Assembly: GCF_001592205.1 (NCBI RefSeq)
Contig: NZ_BCWM01000010.1
Location: forward strand, 62,001 to 126,000
Length of the DNA: 64,000 bases
Source: Brevundimonas vesicularis NBRC 12165
GTDB lineage: Bacteria; Pseudomonadota; Alphaproteobacteria; Caulobacterales; Caulobacteraceae
Reading direction: 5' to 3'
This document shows positions 13,972 to 22,804 of this stretch, in pieces. Within the stretch, counting starts at the first letter, position 1. Each line of letters begins with the position of its first letter. A program made the position numbers and the translations under genes. The notes under the pieces are model-generated. The model was not told the origin of the DNA. It saw only the letters and a program-made list of their open reading frames with translations, and did not search any database.

Positions 13972-16299
13972 ATGACGCGACCTCTCAAGCCTGCGGCTTC
14001 CCGTAGAAATTTCTTGTCTGGCCTGGGGCTTTTGGCCCTGATGGGCGCCGGAGTGTTCCCCATGCCTGTTTCCGCCCAAGCGTCCCGCACCGTCGCCCGT
14101 CACCGCCAGAAGATCGAGGATCTGATTGCGGCCATGACGGTCGAGGAGAAGGCGGGCCAGCTGAACCTGCTGGCCGATCCGTTCCGCTGGATGCCGACGG
14201 CGGTGAACCCGCTGGACGGCACGGGCGATCCGGCGCGCGTCACGGCCCTGATCCGCGAAGGCAAGGTCGGGTCGCTGTTCAACGGCATCGGCGCCGAGGC
14301 GGGCCGTCGCATCCAGCGCGTGGCGATGGAAGAGAGCCGGCTGAAGATCCCGCTGCTGTTCGCAGCGGACGTGATCCACGGCCTGTCGACTATCTTCCCA
14401 GTGCCTCTGGCCGAGGCGGCGGCCTTCGACACCGAACTGGCGCGGCGCACGGCGCGGGCCGCGGCGGTCGAGACGGCGGCGTCGGCGGTTCACCAGACCT
14501 ACGCCCCCATGGTGGACGTGGCGCGCGACCAGCGTTGGGGCCGCAACGTCGAGGGTGCGGGCGAGGACGTTCTGCTGAACAACCTGCTGGCCGCCGCCCG
14601 CGTGCGCGGCTTCCAGGGCGAAAAGGGTCTGGACGACCGTGACGCGGTCCTGGCCACCGCCAAACACATGGCCGCCTATTCCGCTGCCGTGGGCGGGGTC
14701 GAATACAACACCACCGACATGAGCGAGCAGACGCTGCGCGGGGTCTTCCTGCCGCCGTTCAAGGCGTCGGTGGACGCCGGCGCCCTGTCGATCATGAGCG
14801 CCTTCAACGACGTCAACGGCGTGCCGGCGTCGGGCAGCCGCAAGCTGCTGACCGACATCCTGCGCGGCGAATGGGGCTTCGAGGGCTTCGTCGTCTCCGA
14901 CTACACCTCCGAGCAGGAGTTGGTGGCCCACGGCTTCGCCGAGGACGGCCGCGACGCCGCCCGTCTGGCCTTCAACGCCGGGGTCGATGTGTCGATGGTG
15001 TCGGGTCTGTATCTGGAACATCTGCCCAGCCTAGTCGCCTCTGGCGAGGTGTCGATGGCGCGCATGGACGAGGCGGTGCGCCGCGTCCTGAACACCAAGG
15101 CGGCGCTGGGCCTGTTCGACGATCCCTATCGCGGCACCGATCCGGTGCGTGAAAAGGCGGTGGTCGGGTCGCGCGAACACGTCGAACTCTCGCGCGAGGC
15201 GGGCCGCAAGTCGGTCGTGCTGCTGAAGAACGACAACGGCCTGCTGCCGCTGAAGAAGAGCCAGAAGATCGCCCTGGTCGGCCCGTTCGCCGACGACGTG
15301 GACAATGTCTGGGGGCCGTGGACCATCTGGGGCGCGCCCGAGCGACGCGTTTCGCTGGAAGCCGGCTTCCGCGCGGCCATGAGCGATCCGCAGAACCTGA
15401 CCCTCGCACGCGGCTCGGGCGTCGAGACGCCGCTGGACGGCGGGATCGAGCAGGCTATCGCCGCCGCCCGCGACGCCGAGGTCATTGTCCTGGCCATCGG
15501 CGAGGCGACCAATATGTCGGGCGAGGCCCAGTCGCGCACCGAGATCGTGGTGCCCGCGCCGCAGGTCGCCCTGGTCGACGCCATGGCGGCGCTGGGCAAG
15601 CCCATGGTCATCCTGCTGAGGAACGGCCGGGCGCTTGCGCTGGAAGGCAATGTGAAGAACGCCCAGGCCATCGTCGTGACCTGGTTCCTGGGCGAACAGA
15701 TGGGCCATGCCGTCGCCGACGTCCTGTTCGGCGATCACGGCCCGTCGGCGCGCCTGCCGGTCAGCTTCCCGCACAAGTCGGGCCAGCAGCCCTATTCCTA
15801 CGACCGCAAGACCACCGGCCGCCCGGCCAATCCCGATCTGGCGAGCGAGGAATACAAGGCCCGCTATCGCGAGACGACCAATACGGCGCTGTATCCCTTC
15901 GGCTATGGCCTGACCTATGGCGCGATCAGCTATGGGCCGGTCGAGATGGAGAGCGACAGGCTGGCCTGGGCCGGCACGCTGGATCTGGCCGTGACCGTGA
16001 CCAACACCGGGTCGCATCCGGCCGAGGAGCTGGTGCAGCTCTATATCCACGACCGAGTCGCCAGCCTGACCCAGCCGGGCCGATTGCTGAAGGACTTCAA
16101 GCGCGTGTCGCTGAAGCCGGGCCAAAGCACGAAGGTGACCTTCACCCTGAACGCTCGCCAACTGGGCTTCATCGGCGCGGACGAGACCTGGCGCATCGAG
16201 CCCGGTCTGTTCGACGTCTGGCTGGCGCCGCACGCCCAGGGCGGGGCCAAGGCGACGTTCCAGCTGATCGGTCCGGCGTCGATCACCGACGGGCGGTGA
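13972..16299 (+). CDS. bglX: Exported GH3 beta-glucosidase (BglX-like)
   Basis: Glycoside hydrolase family 3 enzyme cleaving terminal beta-linked glucose. 775 residues. A twin-arginine signal is visible (SRRNFLSGLG, then a hydrophobic stretch ending VSAQA), so export is probably by Tat. The GH3 N domain runs to about residue 370, with the nucleophile Asp310 in VVSDYTS; the C domain and a C-terminal fibronectin-III-like domain (PAEELVQLYIHD) follow. AGGAG lies about 13 bp before the ATG. Single gene, probably for oligosaccharide use. Confidence 0.94.
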   Translation: MTRPLKPAASRRNFLSGLGLLALMGAGVFPMPVSAQASRTVARHRQKIEDLIAAMTVEEKAGQLNLLADPFRWMPTAVNPLDGTGDPARVTALIREGKVGSLFNGIGAEAGRRIQRVAMEESRLKIPLLFAADVIHGLSTIFPVPLAEAAAFDTELARRTARAAAVETAASAVHQTYAPMVDVARDQRWGRNVEGAGEDVLLNNLLAAARVRGFQGEKGLDDRDAVLATAKHMAAYSAAVGGVEYNTTDMSEQTLRGVFLPPFKASVDAGALSIMSAFNDVNGVPASGSRKLLTDILRGEWGFEGFVVSDYTSEQELVAHGFAEDGRDAARLAFNAGVDVSMVSGLYLEHLPSLVASGEVSMARMDEAVRRVLNTKAALGLFDDPYRGTDPVREKAVVGSREHVELSREAGRKSVVLLKNDNGLLPLKKSQKIALVGPFADDVDNVWGPWTIWGAPERRVSLEAGFRAAMSDPQNLTLARGSGVETPLDGGIEQAIAAARDAEVIVLAIGEATNMSGEAQSRTEIVVPAPQVALVDAMAALGKPMVILLRNGRALALEGNVKNAQAIVVTWFLGEQMGHAVADVLFGDHGPSARLPVSFPHKSGQQPYSYDRKTTGRPANPDLASEEYKARYRETTNTALYPFGYGLTYGAISYGPVEMESDRLAWAGTLDLAVTVTNTGSHPAEELVQLYIHDRVASLTQPGRLLKDFKRVSLKPGQSTKVTFTLNARQLGFIGADETWRIEPGLFDVWLAPHAQGGAKATFQLIGPASITDGR

Positions 16300-16396
16300 C
16301 GCGCGCCACGTTGACGGGGCAGGCGGCAGGGCTTAACGACGCCGCCGTTTGCCTTCGGCCTTCGTATCGGCCGGATTCGATTTTAGGAGCGCGCCC

Positions 16397-17557
16397 ATGA
16401 CGACGAAGATTCTTCCGGGCGCCACCGGCGTTCTCGCGCTCGCGGACGGCACGATCCTGCAGGGCATCGGCGTGGGCGCCGTCGGCTCGGCCTTGGGCGA
16501 GGTGGTCTTCAACACCGCCATGACCGGCTATCAGGAAATCCTGACCGACCCGTCCTACATGAGCCAGATCCTGGCCTTCACCTTCCCGCACGTCGGCAAT
16601 GTGGGGACCAATGTCGAAGACATCGAGCAGATGGGCGGCGGGTCCGACACCTCGGCGCGCGGCGCCATCTTCCGCGACGTTCCGACCGATCCGGCCAACT
16701 ATCGCTCGGACGCCAGTTTCGACGACTGGATGAAGCGGCGCGGCGTCGTGGGCCTGGCCGGGGTCGATACCCGCGCCCTGACCAAGATTATTCGCGACAA
16801 GGGCGCGCCCCACGCCGTCATCGCGCACGACCCGGACGGAAACTTCGACCTGGAGGCCCTGGTCGCCCAGGCCAAGGGCTGGACCGGGCTGGTCGGTCTG
16901 GACCTGGCCAAGCCTGCCTCCACCCTGCAGGCCTTCGAATGGAACGAGGGTCTGTGGGACTGGCCGGAGGGTCACCCCAAGACCGAAGGCCGCAAGGACG
17001 TGGTCGTCATCGACTATGGGGTGAAGCGCAACATCCTGCGCGCCCTGGCCTCGACCGGCGCGCGCATCACCGTGGTCCCGGCGACGACGACGGCGGAAGA
17101 GGTTCTGGCCCGCAATCCCGACGGCGTGGTCCTGTCCAACGGTCCGGGCGATCCGGCCGCGACGGGCGAATACGCCGTGCCCGAAATCCAGAAGCTGGTC
17201 GCCAGCGGCAAACCGTTGATGGGCATCTGCCTGGGCCACCAGATGCTGGCCCTGGCCTTGGGCGCCAAGACGGTGAAGATGGATCAGGGCCACCACGGCG
17301 CCAACCATCCGGTCAAGGATCTGACCACCGGCAAGGTCGAGATCGTGTCGATGAACCACGGCTTCACCGTCGATCGCGACAGCCTGCCCGACGCCGTGAC
17401 CGAGACCCACGTCAGCCTGTTCGACGGCACCAACTGCGGCATCGCGGTCAAGGACAAGCCGATTTTCAGCGTCCAGCACCACCCCGAGGCCTCGCCTGGG
17501 CCGACCGACAGCCTGTATCTGTTCGACCGGTTCGCCGATCTGATGGGCGATCGCTGA
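16397..17557 (+). CDS. carA: Carbamoyl-phosphate synthase small (glutaminase) subunit
   Basis: Supplies ammonia from glutamine to CarB for pyrimidine and arginine synthesis. 386 residues: CarA N-terminal domain ([17 protein letters not shown]) and class-I amidotransferase with catalytic Cys278 in GICLGHQ and the His-Glu pair in [11 protein letters not shown]. The start at 16397 follows a TAGGAG ribosome-binding site; in-frame upstream ATG at 16349 lacks one. carB is not the next gene, so the subunits are encoded separately. Confidence 0.97.
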   Translation: MTTKILPGATGVLALADGTILQGIGVGAVGSALGEVVFNTAMTGYQEILTDPSYMSQILAFTFPHVGNVGTNVEDIEQMGGGSDTSARGAIFRDVPTDPANYRSDASFDDWMKRRGVVGLAGVDTRALTKIIRDKGAPHAVIAHDPDGNFDLEALVAQAKGWTGLVGLDLAKPASTLQAFEWNEGLWDWPEGHPKTEGRKDVVVIDYGVKRNILRALASTGARITVVPATTTAEEVLARNPDGVVLSNGPGDPAATGEYAVPEIQKLVASGKPLMGICLGHQMLALALGAKTVKMDQGHHGANHPVKDLTTGKVEIVSMNHGFTVDRDSLPDAVTETHVSLFDGTNCGIAVKDKPIFSVQHHPEASPGPTDSLYLFDRFADLMGDR

Positions 17558-17561
17558 CGCC

Positions 17562-18506
17562 ATGAAACAGGGGGCGGTTCGGTCGGACTATCTGGACTGG
17601 CTGGCCGAGGCGTTCGAGGTCGGTCGCCGGTTTACGCCACTGCCGGACGGCGATGTCGTGGTCGGTTATGCGACCGGATACGACGCGGCCGACATCGCGC
17701 CCTTCGTCCTGTCGCTGCGGGCCGTGTTCGATGGTCCTGTGGCCCTGGTGGTCGACGCCGAGCCGGATTTGCGCGCCTTTCTGGCCCAGCATCGGGTGAC
17801 CGCCATCGATGCGCCGGTCTGGCGCGGATGGGCGCCGCATCCGGTGATGCAGCGGTTCGTGGCCTTCGCCGGTCTGCTGGGCGAGCGGCTCGGCGCGGCC
17901 CTGGCCTGCGACGTGCGCGACGTGATCTTCCAGGCGCCGCCCTTCGATCCGGCGCCGGAGGCGCTTGAGGCCTATGTCGAGGCGGAGACGCCGCTGGCCG
18001 ATCACGCCTTCAACATGAAGTATCTGCGCGCCCTGTTCGGCGAGGCGCAGGCGCGGCAACTGGCCGATAAGGCCTGTCTGTGCGTCGGCACCATCGTTGG
18101 GCCGCGCGCCGACGTCTCGCGCCTGTCGCGACTGATTCTATCGCTGGCGGCGACGCCGCGATCCGAGATCGGCGGGGCGTTCGGCGCCGATCAGGCGGCC
18201 TTCAACATGGCGATCCATCAGGGTCTGACGGCGATGCGCGTGCGCCCCAACTACGGGCGCGTGGCGACCCTGGGCCTGACGCCCGGCGAAACGCTGAGGT
18301 TTGAAGGGGGCAAGGTCGTCAATCCCGACGCCAGCGTCAGCCCCATCGTCCATCAGCATGATCGCCATCCGCATCTTGAAGCGCCGGTCCATGCGCTGTG
18401 GGGTGGAGGGCTGGAGCTGCGTCGGCGGGTAAGGCCCAAGTCGGCGGGGCAGAAGTTCGAAAAGCTGACAGCCTCGCTGCGCCGCCGGATGCCCGAACTG
18501 CGCTGA
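17562..18506 (+). CDS. Putative glycosyltransferase-like protein of unknown substrate
   Basis: 314 residues. The pattern DVVVGYATGYDAADIAPFVLSLR near the N terminus and LACDVRDVIFQ at about residue 110 resembles the GT-A nucleotide-sugar fold, where D-V-R-D would be the metal-binding acidic motif; later ADQAAFNMAI and IVHQHDRHP fit the same class. No membrane segments. It begins 4 bp after carA and is probably cotranscribed, with no clear functional link. Its 3' end overlaps the convergent galE frame by 170 bp. The glycosyltransferase call is inferred from motif pattern only. Confidence 0.7.
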   Translation: MKQGAVRSDYLDWLAEAFEVGRRFTPLPDGDVVVGYATGYDAADIAPFVLSLRAVFDGPVALVVDAEPDLRAFLAQHRVTAIDAPVWRGWAPHPVMQRFVAFAGLLGERLGAALACDVRDVIFQAPPFDPAPEALEAYVEAETPLADHAFNMKYLRALFGEAQARQLADKACLCVGTIVGPRADVSRLSRLILSLAATPRSEIGGAFGADQAAFNMAIHQGLTAMRVRPNYGRVATLGLTPGETLRFEGGKVVNPDASVSPIVHQHDRHPHLEAPVHALWGGGLELRRRVRPKSAGQKFEKLTASLRRRMPELR

Positions 18507-19506
18507 GCCGGCTGTGCCAGGCCCAGGCGCTGGCGACGATGGAGGCCAGGTCCGACTGGCGTGGCGCAAAGCCCAGGGCCTGACGGGCCAAGGTGATGTC
18601 CGACACAAGATGCGACGGGTCACCCGCACGGCGCGCTCCGGCCGCGTCGGGCAGACGAAGGTCGCTGTGCGCCATGATGGCCTCAAGAACCTGCCGCACC
18701 GAATGGCCGTGACCGGCGCCCAGATTACAGGCGAAGAAGCCGCGTCGGTCGCCGAGCAACTGGGTCAGGGCGGCAAGGTGGCCCTGAGCCAGGTCGCACA
18801 CGTGGACATAGTCGCGCACCGCCGTGCCGTCGGGCGTCGGATAGTCGGTCCCATGAACGGCGAAGTCGTCGATCTGGCCGCGTAGGGCCATCATGGCGCG
18901 CGGGATCAGATGGGTCTCGACCGGCCGATCCTCGCCGATCAGGCCTGACGCCGAGGCGCCGCTGGCGTTGAAATAACGCAGCGCGATCACATTTAGCTCG
19001 TGCGCGGCGCTGGCATCCGACAGGATCTGTTCGCAGCCCAGTTTGGAGCGGCCATAGGGGGTGACGGGCGCCAGCGGCGTCGCCTCGGTGATCGGATTTT
19101 CGCCGGGATCGCCATAGACGGCGCAGGTGCTCGAAAAGACCAGCCGGTTTACGCCCGCTTCCCGCATCCCGCCCAACAGGCCGAACAGACCGCCGACATT
19201 GTTGCGGTAGTAGTCCAATGGCGCGCGCACTGATTCAGGGACCACGGACGAGCCGGCGAAATGCATGATGGCACAGATGTCATGGGCGACTAGGGTGTGG
19301 CGCACCTTGTCCGCGTCCCAGACATCGCCCTCGACCAGCGGGCCCCAGCGCACGAACCGGCGCCGGCCGGTCGACAGGTTGTCATAGGTAACGGGTCGAT
19401 AGCCGGCGGCCGCCAGGGCCTCGCACACATGGGCGCCGATATAGCCCGCGCCGCCCGTGACCAGGATCGCCTTTGCAGATGTCAGCGCCGATCCGACTTC
19501 GCCCAT
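18337..19506 (-). CDS. galE: UDP-glucose 4-epimerase with extended C terminus
   Basis: Interconverts UDP-glucose and UDP-galactose, supplying galactose for envelope polysaccharides. SDR fold: NAD motif GGAGYIGAHV, catalytic Ser in VFSSTCAVYG, and Y-x-x-x-K in TPYGRSKLGCE. The normal GalE C terminus is reached at about residue 330 (ASAWAWHSR), but the frame continues for about 55 more low-complexity residues, antisense to the end of the neighbouring gene. Either the overlap is real or a stop was lost by a frameshift. Start ATG 19506. It is probably monocistronic. Confidence 0.92.
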   Translation of the reverse strand: MGEVGSALTSAKAILVTGGAGYIGAHVCEALAAAGYRPVTYDNLSTGRRRFVRWGPLVEGDVWDADKVRHTLVAHDICAIMHFAGSSVVPESVRAPLDYYRNNVGGLFGLLGGMREAGVNRLVFSSTCAVYGDPGENPITEATPLAPVTPYGRSKLGCEQILSDASAAHELNVIALRYFNASGASASGLIGEDRPVETHLIPRAMMALRGQIDDFAVHGTDYPTPDGTAVRDYVHVCDLAQGHLAALTQLLGDRRGFFACNLGAGHGHSVRQVLEAIMAHSDLRLPDAAGARRAGDPSHLVSDITLARQALGFAPRQSDLASIVASAWAWHSRLSAVRASGGAARLSAFRTSAPPTWALPADAAPALHPTAHGPALQDADGDHADGRWG

Positions 19507-19584
19507 CCGCTCTTGTCGGATACCGAGGGTTGGTAAATCAACCCCAAATCACCGGCGCATGTATCCAGAGGTGTGCTGCGACCC

Positions 19585-19851
19585 TCAGGGGATCGGCGAG
19601 AAGCTGCGCTCTTCGCGCAGGGCGCTGGCTTTCCGGACGGCGATCGGTGCGGCATGCAGCCAGTAGTCGGCGTCTTCGAGACGCTGCTCTCTGCGGCGTT
19701 CCAGTCCGCGCATGCGGCGCAGGGCGGCGTTCTGGAGAAGGCGCGCATGCAAGGCGCGGGGCGACAGTTCGGCGATGGCGGGAGAGCCGGGGACGGCGAC
19801 GGCGTCGGGGCCTTTGGGCTCCACCGCCGGGCGGGCGATGGCGATAAACAT
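19585..19851 (-). CDS. Small hypothetical protein
   Basis: 88 residues starting MFIAIARPAVEPKG and rich in Arg, Ala and Leu (LSPRALHARLLQNAALRRMRG), predicted mostly helical with no signal or membrane segment. I do not recognise a family. It is supported by the absence of any better frame, a plausible GAGA before the ATG, and a CtrA-like site about 40 bp upstream in the right orientation. It could be an artefact of high GC. Confidence 0.45.
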   Translation of the reverse strand: MFIAIARPAVEPKGPDAVAVPGSPAIAELSPRALHARLLQNAALRRMRGLERRREQRLEDADYWLHAAPIAVRKASALREERSFSPIP

Positions 19852-19892
19852 GAGGATCTCGGTGCAGGAGGGAGAGGCGCTTCTGCGCCGAG

Positions 19893-19907
19893 CTAACGAT
19901 GGGTTAA
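19893..19907 (-). promoter_or_regulatory. CtrA-like binding site
   Basis: Reading leftwards: TTAA-CCCATCG-TTAG, matching the CtrA consensus TTAA-N7-TTAA with one change. It lies about 42 bp upstream of the 88-residue ORF start. CtrA is the cell-cycle master regulator of Caulobacterales; binding here is inferred from the motif only. Confidence 0.45.
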
Positions 19908-19992
19908 CCACAGTCCCTGTGGATAGTTCCTGACTGCGTCCGAAAAAAGTCCGTGAATCGAAAGACTTACTGCCTGTTTCCGGACAAAATGG

Positions 19993-20007
19993 TTACCAAA
20001 ATCTTAA
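19993..20007 (+). promoter_or_regulatory. Second CtrA-like site
   Basis: TTAC-CAAAATC-TTAA, one mismatch from TTAA-N7-TTAA, 86 bp from the other CtrA-like site in the same AT-richer intergenic stretch (19852-20067). Two sites in one gap make regulation more credible, but no test is possible here. Confidence 0.3.
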
Positions 20008-20067
20008 TCCGGGGTCGGAGCGTTCGCTCAACGATGTCGGGAAAAGGCGCTGAAAAAGCGCCGCCGG

Positions 20068-20142
20068 TGGCAGTCCCTAGGGGAGTCGAACCCCTCTTTT
20101 CAGGTTGAAAACCTGACGTCCTAACCGATAGACGAAGGGACC
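20068..20142 (-). tRNA. tRNA-Glu (anticodon UUC)
   Basis: 75-nt cloverleaf including an encoded CCA. The acceptor stem pairs GGTCCCT with AGGGACT (one G-U), the anticodon stem TCAGG/CCTGA encloses the loop TTTTCAA with anticodon TTC, and the T arm is GAGGGGTTCGACTCCCCT. Reads leftwards just downstream of metB. Confidence 0.95.
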
Positions 20143-20194
20143 GCGGCCGGGGCGGCGCATTTGCCCCGGTTCGGCTCCTCCTGCAAGCAAAAAG

Positions 20195-21376
20195 TTACGC
20201 GGCCGCGGCGGTTGCGGGCACGAGGGCGTCCAGCGCCGGGAACAGGTCGGCGATCAAATCCTCGACATGCTCCAGACCCACCGACAGGCGCACCAGGCCG
20301 TCGCCGATGCCGGCCGTCGCGCGCTGTTCCGGCGTCATGGCGGCGTGGGTCATGGTGGCGGGGTGGGCGATCAGGCTTTCGACGCCGCCCAGCGATTCCG
20401 CCAGGGTGAAGATCTCCAGCGTCTCGACCAGATCGCGCACGGCGTCCGTACCGCCCTGCAGTTCGAAGCTGAGCATGGCGCCGGGGCCGGCCTGCTGAGC
20501 CGCGACCAGGGCGTGGTTGGGGTGGGACTTCAGGCCCGGATAGTGGACAGCCTTGACCGCCGGGTGGGCGGCCAGCTTTTCGGCGATTTTGCCGGCCGTG
20601 GCCTGTTGCCGCTCGATGCGCGCGAACAGGGTGCGCACGCCGCGCAGGGTCAGATAGGCGTCGAAGGGCGAGCCGGTCACCCCGGTGCAGTTGGCCCACC
20701 AGGCTAGGGTCTGGTGATCCTCGGCGTCGGCCGAGATGACCGCGCCGCCGACCACGTCGGAATGGCCGTTGATGAACTTGGTCGTCGAGTGGACCACGAA
20801 GTCTGCGCCCAGCTTGATCGGGTTCTGCAAGGCCGGCGACAGGAAGGTGTTGTCGCAGACGACCTTGGCGCCCGCCGCATGGGCGCGGGTGCAGATGTCG
20901 GCGACATCGACCAGACGCAGCAGCGGATTGGACGGGGTCTCGGCCAGCACCAGTTTCGGCTTCAGGGCCAGGGCGGCCTCGAAGGCGACGGGATCGCCCT
21001 GATCGACCAGCAGCAGTTCGAAATGCCCCTTCTTCGCGCGGGCGTTCAGCAGGCGACAGGTGCCGCCGTAACAGTCGTGCGGCGCGATCAGCAGGTCGCC
21101 CGGCTCCAGCAGGGTCAGCGGCAGATCGACCGCCGCCATGCCGGTGGCGGTGATAACGCAGCCGGCGCCGCCCTCCAGCTCGGTCAAGGTCTCGGCCAGC
21201 ACGTCGCGGGTCGGATTGCCCGAACGGCTGTAGTCGTACTTCCGCTTCTGATCGAAGCCGGCGAAGGAATAGTTGGACGACAGATAGAGCGGCGGCATGA
21301 CCGCGCCATGGGCCGTGTCCGTGTCCACGCCCGTTCGGGCGGCGATGGTGTGCGGATTGGCGGGACGGGCGGTCAT
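20195..21376 (-). CDS. metB: Cystathionine gamma-synthase (trans-sulfuration PLP enzyme)
   Basis: PLP enzyme that condenses an O-acylhomoserine with cysteine (or sulfide) on the way to methionine. 393 residues. Family motifs: YSRSGNPTRDVL, TATGMAAVD, ETPSNPLL, DNTFLSPALQNP and the PLP lysine in STTKFINGHSD, then SLGGVESLIAHPATMTH. Its start overlaps the metX stop by 4 bp, so it shares the metX transcript and the SAM riboswitch. The name metB rests on the metX partnership; an O-acylhomoserine sulfhydrylase or gamma-lyase role is possible. Confidence 0.9.
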   Translation of the reverse strand: MTARPANPHTIAARTGVDTDTAHGAVMPPLYLSSNYSFAGFDQKRKYDYSRSGNPTRDVLAETLTELEGGAGCVITATGMAAVDLPLTLLEPGDLLIAPHDCYGGTCRLLNARAKKGHFELLLVDQGDPVAFEAALALKPKLVLAETPSNPLLRLVDVADICTRAHAAGAKVVCDNTFLSPALQNPIKLGADFVVHSTTKFINGHSDVVGGAVISADAEDHQTLAWWANCTGVTGSPFDAYLTLRGVRTLFARIERQQATAGKIAEKLAAHPAVKAVHYPGLKSHPNHALVAAQQAGPGAMLSFELQGGTDAVRDLVETLEIFTLAESLGGVESLIAHPATMTHAAMTPEQRATAGIGDGLVRLSVGLEHVEDLIADLFPALDALVPATAAAA

Positions 21377-22425
21377 GCTTTGATATCCTTCAAGGCGGCG
21401 CGGAGGATGTCGCCGACGAAGGCGTCCTCCTTCAGAAAGGCGTCGTGGCCATAGAGCGAGGGCGCTTCGACGAAGCGCCACAGGGTCGGCAACCGCGCGG
21501 CCAGTTCGCGGATGTCGTCGATCGGCACCAGACGGTCGGAGGTGAAGCCGATCAGGGTGACGGGCGTGGTGATGGCTTCCGGGGTCACGCTATGGCGATC
21601 CAGAGAATCGGACATCGACAGCCAGCGGGCCGGGGTGGTGTGGGTGCGGTAGGCCTGGCCCCGCGCCGTCAGATAGTCGCAGACGGGATAGGCTCCGCCG
21701 ACAGCCGCGGGCGCGGTGGTGTCGAAGCGGTCGTCGAACTCCTCGGCCGTGCGATAGGTGGTCATGGCCAGTTCGCGGGCCAGGGCGACGCCCTCCTCGG
21801 GACGGCCGGCGGCGACGGCGAACTGCAGGATGCGGCGTTGGATGCCGCGCCAGGCGGTGGCCTGGGGATGGGCGCGGTGGGCGGCCGACACGATGATCAG
21901 CTGCTCGGCCCAGTCGGGGAACAGTTCGGCGAAGGCCAGCCCGACCATGCCGCCGTACGAGCAGCCGACGAAGGCGGCGACGCGCTCGATCTTCAGATGG
22001 TTCAGCACCAAGGCCAGCAGGCGCGCCTGGTCTTGAGTGGTGATGGTTACAGCCTTGTCCAGGAACTCGGCGCCGGGGGCGAAATCGACGGCCATGACCT
22101 GAAGCCGGCTCAGGTCGATGGGCCCGCGCACCGAAACGGCGCCCGACCACCAACCCAGGCCGTTGGTCTCCGTCCGGTGGACGAAGCGCCCGGCCGAGAT
22201 GCCGCCGGCGACCACGACGACGGGGGCGCCGATCCGGCCATGCAGGCGGCCGACGATATTGGGCTGGTTCAGTTTTTCGCCCGAGGCGAGGCGGAAGTCG
22301 GCGGGAATGGGAACGATGACATCGCGGGCGCCGCCGCGCTCACGCGTCGGTTCGCGGACAGGGGTAGAGGCTGTCGCGCGGCGACAGTCGGGGTCTTCGA
22401 GCAGGGTGGTTTCGGCCAGTGTCAT
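21373..22425 (-). CDS. metX: Homoserine O-acyltransferase (MetX family, probably succinyltransferase type)
   Basis: Activates homoserine with an acyl group, the committed step to methionine. 350 residues, alpha/beta hydrolase fold, with the nucleophile Ser in GCSYGGMVGLAF, Asp in LIGFTSDRLVPI and His in LYGHDAFLKE. The oxyanion segment GGISAGR and rather short length fit the MetX-like (MetXS) group that often uses succinyl-CoA, but acyl specificity is not certain. Start ATG 22425 with GGAA upstream. The RNA leader of about 190 nt holds a SAM-binding aptamer. Confidence 0.92.
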   Translation of the reverse strand: MTLAETTLLEDPDCRRATASTPVREPTRERGGARDVIVPIPADFRLASGEKLNQPNIVGRLHGRIGAPVVVVAGGISAGRFVHRTETNGLGWWSGAVSVRGPIDLSRLQVMAVDFAPGAEFLDKAVTITTQDQARLLALVLNHLKIERVAAFVGCSYGGMVGLAFAELFPDWAEQLIIVSAAHRAHPQATAWRGIQRRILQFAVAAGRPEEGVALARELAMTTYRTAEEFDDRFDTTAPAAVGGAYPVCDYLTARGQAYRTHTTPARWLSMSDSLDRHSVTPEAITTPVTLIGFTSDRLVPIDDIRELAARLPTLWRFVEAPSLYGHDAFLKEDAFVGDILRAALKDIKA

Positions 22426-22500
22426 CGTCGTTCCGCATCGTTCTCGCTCAGCAAGTCTCGATGCGGTGACAGAGCGTGGAGCGTCGTCTCGTCGATGCTC
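22426..22500 (-). promoter_or_regulatory. Expression platform between SAM aptamer and metX
   Basis: Two hairpins are visible in the leftward RNA. GTGGAGC (22503-22497) pairs with GCTCCAC (22482-22476) and uses the last three bases of the aptamer P1 strand, so it competes with P1. CGCATCG (22465-22459) pairs with CGATGCG (22440-22434), ending at the GGAA ribosome-binding site before the ATG. There is no U-tract, so control of translation initiation is more likely than termination. Confidence 0.5.
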
Positions 22501-22617
22501 CACTCATCTCTCGCGACCCCGAAGGACCCCGCAGGAGTTGGCACCGTTTCGAGCTGTGAGACCCGATGGTTGCCCCAGCGTCAAAGGGCCTAATCCCTCG
22601 GCTGGTCTTGATGAGTG
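22501..22617 (-). ncRNA. SAM-I class (S-box) riboswitch aptamer upstream of metX-metB
   Basis: The leftward RNA has the S-box core in order: P1 5' strand CACTCATC, AAGACCAGCC, GAGGGATTAGGCCC, TTTGACGCTGGGGCAACC, then GGTGCCAACTCC, a GGGGTCCTTCGGGGTC-type arm, and GAGAGATGAGTG closing P1 with eight perfect pairs. These blocks match the known SAM-I consensus (GAGGGA, GGCAACC, GGTGCCAA, GAGATGAG). It is 76 nt upstream of the metX start, a SAM-responsive pathway. Alphaproteobacteria more commonly use SAM-II; a SAM-I/IV variant is the main alternative. Confidence 0.9.
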
Positions 22618-22645
22618 ACTTTACGTTGATGATCGAGGCGGCGCC

Positions 22646-22651
22646 GGTCAA
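22646..22651 (-). promoter_or_regulatory. Candidate -35 for the metX transcript
   Basis: TTGACC read leftwards, about 30 nt before the aptamer begins. No strong -10 is seen at standard spacing (CAACGT at 17 bp), so this is tentative. Confidence 0.3.
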
Positions 22652-22746
22652 GCGAAAAATTCAACCTCATTGACGCCGTGCGCCGACTCCCAGGGGGTGA
22701 AAACGCACCATAAGCGCTTTGTCGTGAAAAAATCATCCAATGCGAC

Positions 22747-22752
22747 TTGACA
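22747..22752 (+). promoter_or_regulatory. Candidate -35 for the thr transcript
   Basis: A perfect TTGACA, 53 bp before the proposed leader-peptide GTG. The -10 is not obvious (candidates around 22769-22776), as is usual for degenerate alphaproteobacterial promoters. Confidence 0.4.
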
Positions 22753-22804
22753 GAGCTAGGATCATCCGATCACCCTAGGCTCAGATTTCAACCGGACCTG
22801 CCCT

